Below, piece after piece: positions 58,013 to 64,000 of a DNA stretch of 64,000 nucleotides (its first letter is position 1; every line of letters begins with the position of its first letter). This DNA is from Poecilobothrus nobilitatus (taxonomy: Eukaryota; Arthropoda; Insecta; Diptera; Dolichopodidae). A program made the position numbers and the translations under genes. The notes beneath the pieces are model-generated. The model made no database searches, was not told where the DNA came from, and worked only from the letters and a program-made list of their open reading frames with translations. Location of the stretch: the NCBI GenBank assembly GCA_947095535.1, contig OX352773.1, forward strand, positions 85,346,670 through 85,410,669, written 5' to 3'.

Positions 58013-58773
58013 GGTAACCAGAAATAATGCCGCAAGCAATAAAACTGAATCGATTTTATTTCTCTTCCGATTCGGAAATAAATCCGAAATTGCTAGTTTT
58101 CAAAATTTTGTTTTAAAAAGAGAATAAAATCGAATCAACCTTATTTTCATTTACCAAATATTTAGTTTTTTCTTTTGATATTGACATCAGTGGTATATGA
58201 GAGATTTTTGTTGAAGTATGTATATATATACATATATATATTTTTTTAATGCATTTCTCTGCCACATAAATGTGGACTTTCCTGTTCAGACGCGACTGTA
58301 AATGTCGTAAGCGGGAATAACTCTTACGACGTGTGTGTAATTCGAACCCACACTTTCTCGGTGTTTACAGCGTATTTTATACGCTCTTACTCACTATGCC
58401 ACCGTGTCGCCGCCTAGTATGTACATATGAAAAAAATTAATAGTAGGGAATTTTAGAATGGGGTAAATATTCTATTCTAGAAAAAGGGAATTCCCTGATT
58501 TTGTAATCATCTTTAAAATCTCTTCTCTACATTTTCTTCTATATTAAGTTTACTGCACGAACACATTAATACTTTGGTATACCTTGATTTGATAACCAAC
58601 TTTAAAATATTTATTAACATAGAATATCGCATAGGCAAACATGCAAACGGCTTTATTTGGTTTTTAATACGGTAATAAGGCCAACTTTGGAAAATTAGCT
58701 ATTTTGGCTTTATTTCCGCATCGAAAATAAAGACCAGGTGGCTTTATTGCTTGGGGTATTATTTCAGGTCACC
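58013..58773. mobile_element. Non-autonomous element with a 9-bp target duplication, carrying SINE-1
   Basis: aatattttc occurs directly outside both ends (58004-58012 and 58774-58782). The ends read ggtaaccagaaataatgccg and (inverse) ggtgacctgaaataataccc, continuing 'caagcaataaa(a/g)c'. Further in, 'ttcggaaataaatcc' on the left and 'gcggaaataaagcc' (inverse) on the right still match. A 9-bp duplication with inverted ends suits a Mutator-like origin, though hAT-type (8 bp) cannot be excluded without more copies. A SINE-1 copy sits at 58249-58412; without it the element is about 0.6 kb. Confidence 0.8.
58249..58412 (-). mobile_element. SINE-1 copy inside the 9-bp-TSD element
   Basis: Minus strand: 'catagtgagtaagagcg' (A-box region), 'tataaaatacgctgtaaaca', 'gtgtgggttcgaattacac' (B-box), 'acgtcgtaagag', 'cttacgacatttacag', 'gaacaggaaag', 'ccacatttatgtggcagaga'. 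Full-length by comparison with the other three copies. Being nested, it is younger than the host element. Confidence 0.85.
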
Positions 58774-58782
58774 AATATTTTC

Positions 58783-59496
58783 TTTTAGCAACTAAAGTGT
58801 TAGCAAAAAAGAAAGAAATTAATATTTTTTATAATTACAAAAAAAAAATTTTTTTTGTGGAAAAAGTTTTAAACATAATAAAAAAATTAAAGTAAATAAA
58901 ATCAAATATTATTTCGAAAGTTATATGATAAAAATACGAACTAGTGTAAATGAAGGTTAAGTCTAAAATAAAAAGTTTCGTAGGTTTGATTGTTCTTAAA
59001 ATTTGCATTGAACACTTTTCAGTAACTTTTTCGTTACCATTTTGTTGTTTTAAAATTTTTAAGATCTCCTAGTGGAAATTCTGATCAACTCTCTTTTGAC
59101 TAAGTCACGTAGAAAAAATGAATAACTATCAAATAATAATTCAGATAAATTCAAAAAACGTACACAATTGACATATAAAAAAGGAAATTAGAAAAGTAAA
59201 ACGAGAATACTGATTTTTTTTCTTATAACGAATAGAGATTAACAATTTAATTTTTTAAGTTTAAATTTGAATCAAACATTACAATTATACAAGTTAAGGG
59301 TTTATATGGATAGATTTGATTAGATTATTAATTCTGTATTCGTTCTTAGGTCAAATTTAAAGAGTACTTGAAACTGAATTTATTTTTAATTGACAAGTTA
59401 AAATCTTTAAATATGAAAATTATTGTTCCAGGCCGGGAAATCTATGAGTGTATTGAAAATTTATTGAAAATGTTTTCAATAATATTAAATAAATTA
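58783..59496. other. AT-rich interval, nothing recognised
   Basis: No gene or repeat family recognised. Confidence 0.55.
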
Positions 59497-60185
59497 TAAA
59501 CAAGGTAGAATGTAAATCAACAGTCTTTAAAAGCGCACATTTCCAAAAGACAATACGAACTGTTTAGAACTGTGACTTGCACAAAAATTTGAAAATTTCA
59601 TGTAATAAGAAAAAATGTGAAAATAGGACTTTTCAGACATTTTGAGGGGCTATAAGTTCGGAACTCTACATAACAAGAAAAGCCGTTAACATACGTAAAA
59701 ATATATTACTGGAGCTGTAATTTTTATGTTTTGCCGAAGAAAAATTTGTACAGGTGCCTAAAAATAGCAAATTTTCAATTTTTGAGCCCTAATAAGCTCT
59801 TAAACAGGGGGTAGTACAAAAAAAATGTTCTAAGGAAACTTATATTAATTGTAAAAGTTTCTTGTCTTACAATTTTAGCTTCTTATCTAAAGGCGTGCCG
59901 GAGTTATGAAAAAATAAATTTCATGCAAAATATGGTTTTCACATAACGGTAAATTTAAATAGTAAATTACAAAATATTATATAATTTTGATATTAATTTA
60001 TAAAAGTAAAAAAAATATCTGTCTAATGACGGTCTTTAATTGAAAAAATGTTAGGCAAAACATGAGATATACGCATTTAAAAATAGGGATTTTTCAAAGT
60101 TTGAGAGGCTGTAGCTTCGTAATGGAAGGGGATACATAAAAGAGTTGTTCTACAAAAGTAATTTTTTTTATGAGACTTAGCGTGT
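59497..60185 (+). mobile_element. DINE-B copy, one core unit, 3' end missing
   Basis: It opens 'aacaaggtagaatgtaaatc' and follows the order of the 43.5-kb copy: 'aaaagcgcacatttccaaaa', 'gctataagttcggaac', 'aaatttgtacaggtgccta', 'gcgtgccggagttatg', 'cataacggtaaattta', 'gaggctgtagcttcgtaatg'. It stops after 'ttttatgagacttagcg', so the 'acggac' runs at the end are absent. Confidence 0.7.
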
Positions 60186-60357
60186 TTTCATAAATGCTAC
60201 AGACTGATAATTAGTATTCTACTGATAATTAGTATTCTATTCTACAGACTGATATTAGTATAATAAGAAATTCTACATTAATTTGACATTTAATTGACTA
60301 TTCTTTAAAGTTGTTCATTTAGTACAATTTTTTTTTATTCCGAAGGAAGTTAGCGAA

Positions 60358-60520
60358 GAATTGCCTTTAATATTGTTCATGTACATATATACAAAAAAAG
60401 AAGATATCAGCGTTATATAAATAGGAAAATATACAAGAAAACGTAAAACTAAAATCATTGGTTAATGGTTTTCGTTCAGTATCATTGATAAAACTGCTTT
60501 AGCTAAATATGTAATATATG
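60358..60520 (+). repeat. Direct repeat of ~163 bp, copy 1
   Basis: Nearly identical to 62432-62595: 'gaattgcctttaatattgtt', 'catgtacata', 'gaagatatc-gcgttatata', 'caagaaaacgtaaaactaaa', 'atcattggttaatggttttc', 'gttcagtatcattgat', 'ttagctaaatat'. About 2.07 kb separates the two starts. No coding capacity; neither copy has TIRs. Confidence 0.85.
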
Positions 60521-61854
60521 TAAGGAGAATAGCGAAGAAACAACAAAGAATAACAACAAAACAATAAAAGAATACCATATGTTTTTAGTTAATATTCTAC
60601 TGTGATAGAAGGAAAACGTAAACTGAAACTTAAGAAACATTTGTATTTTTAAACTAAAATATATTAAAATATTCTAATGATGAATGTATAATTTTTAGAA
60701 AAATTGCATTCTTTAAAACTTAATAAAAATACATAACTTAACTTCCATTCTTCAAAAAATTAAAGTTTATATAATTATCTAATCAACTTACCATTTAAAT
60801 ATATTAAATACATTCTTGTTAAATTATGTTTTCGCTTTATACTTACTTCTTTTTCTATTTTTTTTTTATTGTGTTGCAGATTAACACTCCATTTCTAAAA
60901 GTCATTAATTAGCCTTCTAACAACTCATTTTAAATGATCTAAAATCTTTTTTTATTTTTATCAACTCTTAAATATCTGTAAAAGAAAACAAAAAAAAATT
61001 AAGCTTAAAGCTAAAAATAAATATCAATCGTTCGTATTGCAGATGATGTAAAAAAAATTACATTCTACTTTTTGTCCTTTTTTGTTAAATTCCTAAAATT
61101 TTCTATTTAGAACAGAACTATGCCATAACGTTAGCAAAATTTAATTTTCAGTTTTTTTTTTCATCATGTTGTTGTAATTGTAATTATTTTCCCGCCAAAA
61201 AAAAACATAAAAAAAAAAATTAAAGGATAACGGTAAAGTTTCCAATAACTCTGCCAGCAAAAACAAATTTCCATTAATTTTCTTTTTGTTTTATTTTTTT
61301 TTGTTTTTATGAATTATTTTTTTACAGCGAGTTGTATAGTTGCCATTGTTTGGCGTTGATATAGTCCTTCTTATGATAGAAAAAAAAAATATAAAAAGTA
61401 GGACATCGTAAAAAAATATAATTTAGCTATGCAAAACAAAAAATGAAATTAGACCAACTAAAAGAAGAAAAATCGTAAATTCCCAAAATGAAACAATAAA
61501 AAAAAAATTTTTTTATAGTATAAAACTAGGATAATTTAATAAAACAAAATAAAGTATAAAGGAAATGAATGAAGACAAGAAAGTTTTATGTGTTGTATTT
61601 TGAGATGAGTTTGCAAGACAAAAATTTGCATAAATTAAATAAGAAAAGAGATCTACTGAAAATTTCATAACTTTGCAGTTTTAAGACGTCTATTTAACCC
61701 TTATAGTACTGACAATTTAATAAATCTTGTTTATTGAATATGGCACATGTGTACCTTAGTATATTTTATATGAAGTTATACCAATCTTATAACTACTTTA
61801 CTTGTATATTACATATATGAAATAGTTGTTAAACTATTTTTTTTTTTTGGTGCA
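60521..61854. other. AT-rich interval, nothing recognised
   Basis: A short repeat 'ctgataattagtattct' lies just upstream (60203-60240). Otherwise homopolymer-rich A/T DNA without gene signals. Confidence 0.55.
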
Positions 61855-62031
61855 TTTTCCTGTTATAGAAATGTAACAAGGAAATTACACAGCCTTTCCT
61901 GTTCAGGCGTGGCTGTATATTTCGTAAGCGGGAATTACTCTCAACTCAACGTGTGTGAGATTCGAACCCACACTCCTTTGGTGTTTACAGCGTATTTTAT
62001 ACGCTCTTACCCACTAGGCGACCGAGGCCCC
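61855..62031 (-). mobile_element. SINE-1 copy
   Basis: Minus strand: 'gcctagtgggtaagagcg', 'tataaaatacgctgtaaaca', 'gagtgtgggttcgaatctca' (strong B-box), 'gaattcccgcttacgaaata' region, 'cagccacgcctgaacaggaa', 'aggctgtgtaatttccttgt'. The 5' end lies near the 'ggggcctcggtc' (inverse at 62020-62031). The 3' stem region differs from the other copies ('acaagg' at 61879). Confidence 0.85.
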
Positions 62032-62431
62032 TTTTGAGAATATATAGAACACATTTTTATTTTTAAACATTATTGTCTCTGTTTATGGGGAATGAAAAAA
62101 CCAAATCAACAAACATAATTTGTAAATTGGTTAATTCTTTTAGTATATATGTACATATGTATAATGCATATACATAATATATACATAGTATTACAACAAA
62201 TAGTTTTTACAAAATGGCAGTGATCTTGCTGTATGTGACGTTGCTATATTATTCAATTGCGCACATAAAAACTTTTTTTTTACATCTATTGCTTAGAATG
62301 CATACTTTTTGCAACGTATTATTTATAATGAAAATTCTTGGATTTATTTGTACCATATAACGGATATCGATTGGGTGAGTTGTCACTGTTTGAAGCAATG
62401 AAAAATGTCTGCTAACAAATATGATGCCAAT

Positions 62432-62595
62432 GAATTGCCTTTAATATTGTTCATGTACATATGTACAAAAGAGAAGATATCTGCGTTATATAAATAGGCA
62501 AATATACAAGAAAACGTAAAACTAAAATCATTGGTTAATGGTTTTCGTTCAGTATCATTGATGAAACTGGTTTAGCTAAATATATAATACATATA
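62432..62595 (+). repeat. Direct repeat of ~163 bp, copy 2
   Basis: Partner of 60358-60520, in the same orientation, with about ten differences by eye. The 2 kb between the copies hold a SINE-1 and AT-rich DNA. Confidence 0.85.
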
Positions 62596-63325
62596 GAACA
62601 CAATTCAACTTTACAGAAAACGAATGCGCAGATTGCTCATTTAAGAAGTTAGCAAATGAACTCTGCATGTCTACAATTTAAAGTTATTTTTAAAAATTCA
62701 GGGATTAGTTGATATAATAAAAATAATTGCTACTGAGTGTAGATTAGTACATTGTATGTTAGATACCTGTAGGATCAGGTACCAATCGTGGGTTGTACTT
62801 GTTGTTGGCAGCTACTATATCTGTCTACAAACTAGTAGGGAAAAAACGAAAATGCTGTGTATCCTGTTTAAATATAATGTGTGAGAACTCAAAAAAAAGT
62901 CTAGACAAGCTTTTAAATTATTATATTTTGAGAAATTTACGATTTCACATAGATCCAGATCTATCATTTAAAGTACATACATACATATATGTAAATATAA
63001 ACAAATGAAAACGAAAATGTGCACCTGAATTTATTCAGTAATCTAAGGGTTAAGAAAATAAAATAAGGGACAAGAGTAGTGATTGGATAGAACAAAAAAA
63101 ATATTTTTTTTTTTTGAAAATACAATTATTTTTTTGTTATCAGTGTCAAAAAGTCTTAGCTGAAAATTACTTATTTCATATCTGTGTATGTGTGTCTTCT
63201 TTTATTCAAAGGAATATTTGAATATTCTAATAAATTGTGTTATATTATAGTGTGCGTCAGATTGTTATTAAAATTATTATTTTAAAATGGTCTTTTTATT
63301 AAAAATGGATGAAACAACAAAAAAA
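62596..63325. other. AT-rich interval, nothing recognised
   Basis: The 71-residue open frame at 62793-63008 starts at TTG and has no recognisable domain. No family repeat recognised. Confidence 0.5.
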
Positions 63326-63992
63326 TCAGCTTGTCTCCACCACAGGACCGACCGCCACTACACGAAAAGTACAAAGCCAAAATTTATAGATTTTTTACAT
63401 ACTAATTTATATCAAAGCAAAATAACTTCTAATAATTTAACAACATTTTTTTTTATTCAATAACAATAATAAGCAATGAAATCGTAAATAAAAATATATG
63501 TGTATCCACTCATACATCCATTTACATTACTATGTAATGTACATGATTTTTATTTCATTCAAAAATATTAAAAGTAAAAAATAATAAAAACTGTAAACAA
63601 ATACAAGACAAACATAAGATAAATATTGATAACAAAAATTTTGCGGTTTTAATTTTATGTCATCAACAAAAGAATAATATGCATAGATATAAGTACATAT
63701 GTATATAAATTTTTAGAGATATAAAAAAAAACAGGGGTCTCGGTAGACTATTGGGTAAGAACGTATAAAATACGCTATAAACACCGAGGGAGTGTGGGTT
63801 CGTATCCCACACACGTCGTAAGAGTTATTCCCCCTTACGACATTTACAGCCACACCTGAACAGGAAAGGCTGTGTAATTTCCTATCCACATTTATGTGGC
63901 AGAGAAAAAAAAACATTAAAAAAAAAAACAAAAAGAAAATTGTTCATATAAATTCATATGGCGTGCTATAATATGTATGAAATTTGGACTTA
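63326..63992. repeat. Long inverted repeat, arm 2, interrupted by SINE-1
   Basis: Inverse of 50447-50947. The outermost matching block is 'tcagcttgtctccaccacag' (63326-63345) and the last is 'aaatttggacttaa' close to the end of the window, so the arm may continue beyond it. A SINE-1 copy (63733-63925) splits the arm; without it the arm is about 475 bp, close to the 501 bp of arm 1. Confidence 0.8.
63733..63925 (+). mobile_element. SINE-1 copy, plus orientation
   Basis: 'aggggtctcggtagactat', 'tgggtaagaacg' (A-box region), 'tataaaatacgctataaac', 'gagggagtgtgggttcgtat' (B-box), 'acacgtcgtaagagtta', 'ccttacgacatttacagcca', 'cacctgaacaggaaaggctg', 'ccacatttatgtggcagaga' and an A-rich tail. The most complete copy in the window. 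The minus-strand open frame at 63713-63931 is its shadow. Confidence 0.9.
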
Positions 63993-64000
63993 AAAAATTA

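Noticed and set aside
50447..63992. Reading the 12.4-kb inverted-repeat interval as a Maverick/Polinton with long TIRs
   Set aside because: No polymerase, integrase, ATPase or capsid-type coding remnants were seen between the arms; contents are other dispersed repeats.
1..64000. CRISPR arrays, bacterial operons, ribosome binding sites
   Set aside because: Composition, SINEs, LINE and DINE-type repeats are eukaryotic; the tandem arrays have no spacer structure.

Overview
This window looks like AT-rich (by eye roughly three-quarters A+T), gene-poor insect nuclear DNA, most likely from a fly. The grounds are the dispersed tetranucleotide runs (tatg/cata), the dense short interspersed repeats, and dispersed elements built like the dipteran DINE-1/INE-1 (Helentron) class, with runs of 'acggac' beside 'gagttatcgtgc' and 'gggtata' ends. 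I found no intact host protein-coding gene, rRNA or canonical tRNA gene. All the protein-like sequence I can name is broken transposon: three Tc1/mariner relics, one pogo/jerky-like relic and one 5'-truncated LINE. One 256-bp GC-richer insert (about 32.4 kb) reads like coding sequence but I could not identify it.

Layout. 0-5 kb: two DINE-like elements and a 490-bp terminal-inverted-repeat element. 6-9.2 kb: an ~880-bp foldback element, then a nearly complete mariner (7851-9149) with TA target duplications and one frameshift. 9.2-18.7 kb: mostly featureless AT-rich DNA with a DINE fragment, small tandem arrays and a SINE. 18.7-22.4 kb: an internally deleted mariner, a long-TIR element, and a mariner whose N-terminal half has been replaced by an inverted copy of its own 3' end. 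23.6-27.6 kb: a dispersed repeat, a SINE, a pogo-like pseudogene and a DINE fragment. 29-32.6 kb: a foldback element built from a 21-bp minisatellite, a MITE, a solo mariner arm and the GC-rich insert. 33.9-35.8 kb: a DINE-like element with a 142-bp tandem array, next to a MITE with ~43-bp TIRs. 36-38.6 kb: microsatellite-rich DNA. 43.3-46.1 kb: a three-level nest (TIR element, then DINE and MITE, then SINE). 48-51 kb: LINE fragment and two repeat copies. 51-64 kb: further DINE copies, MITEs (one with a 9-bp target duplication that itself carries a SINE), SINEs, a ~163-bp direct repeat, and a second copy of a ~500-bp sequence in inverted orientation to one at 50.4 kb.

No genes work together here as a pathway. 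The relationships are genealogical: non-autonomous elements depend on transposases from elsewhere, and nesting gives the relative order of insertions. Large intron, intergenic desert and heterochromatin are all possible settings; the sequence alone does not decide among them. Repeat family names used here ('DINE-A', 'DINE-B', 'R2-like unit', 'SINE-1' to 'SINE-3') are local labels.
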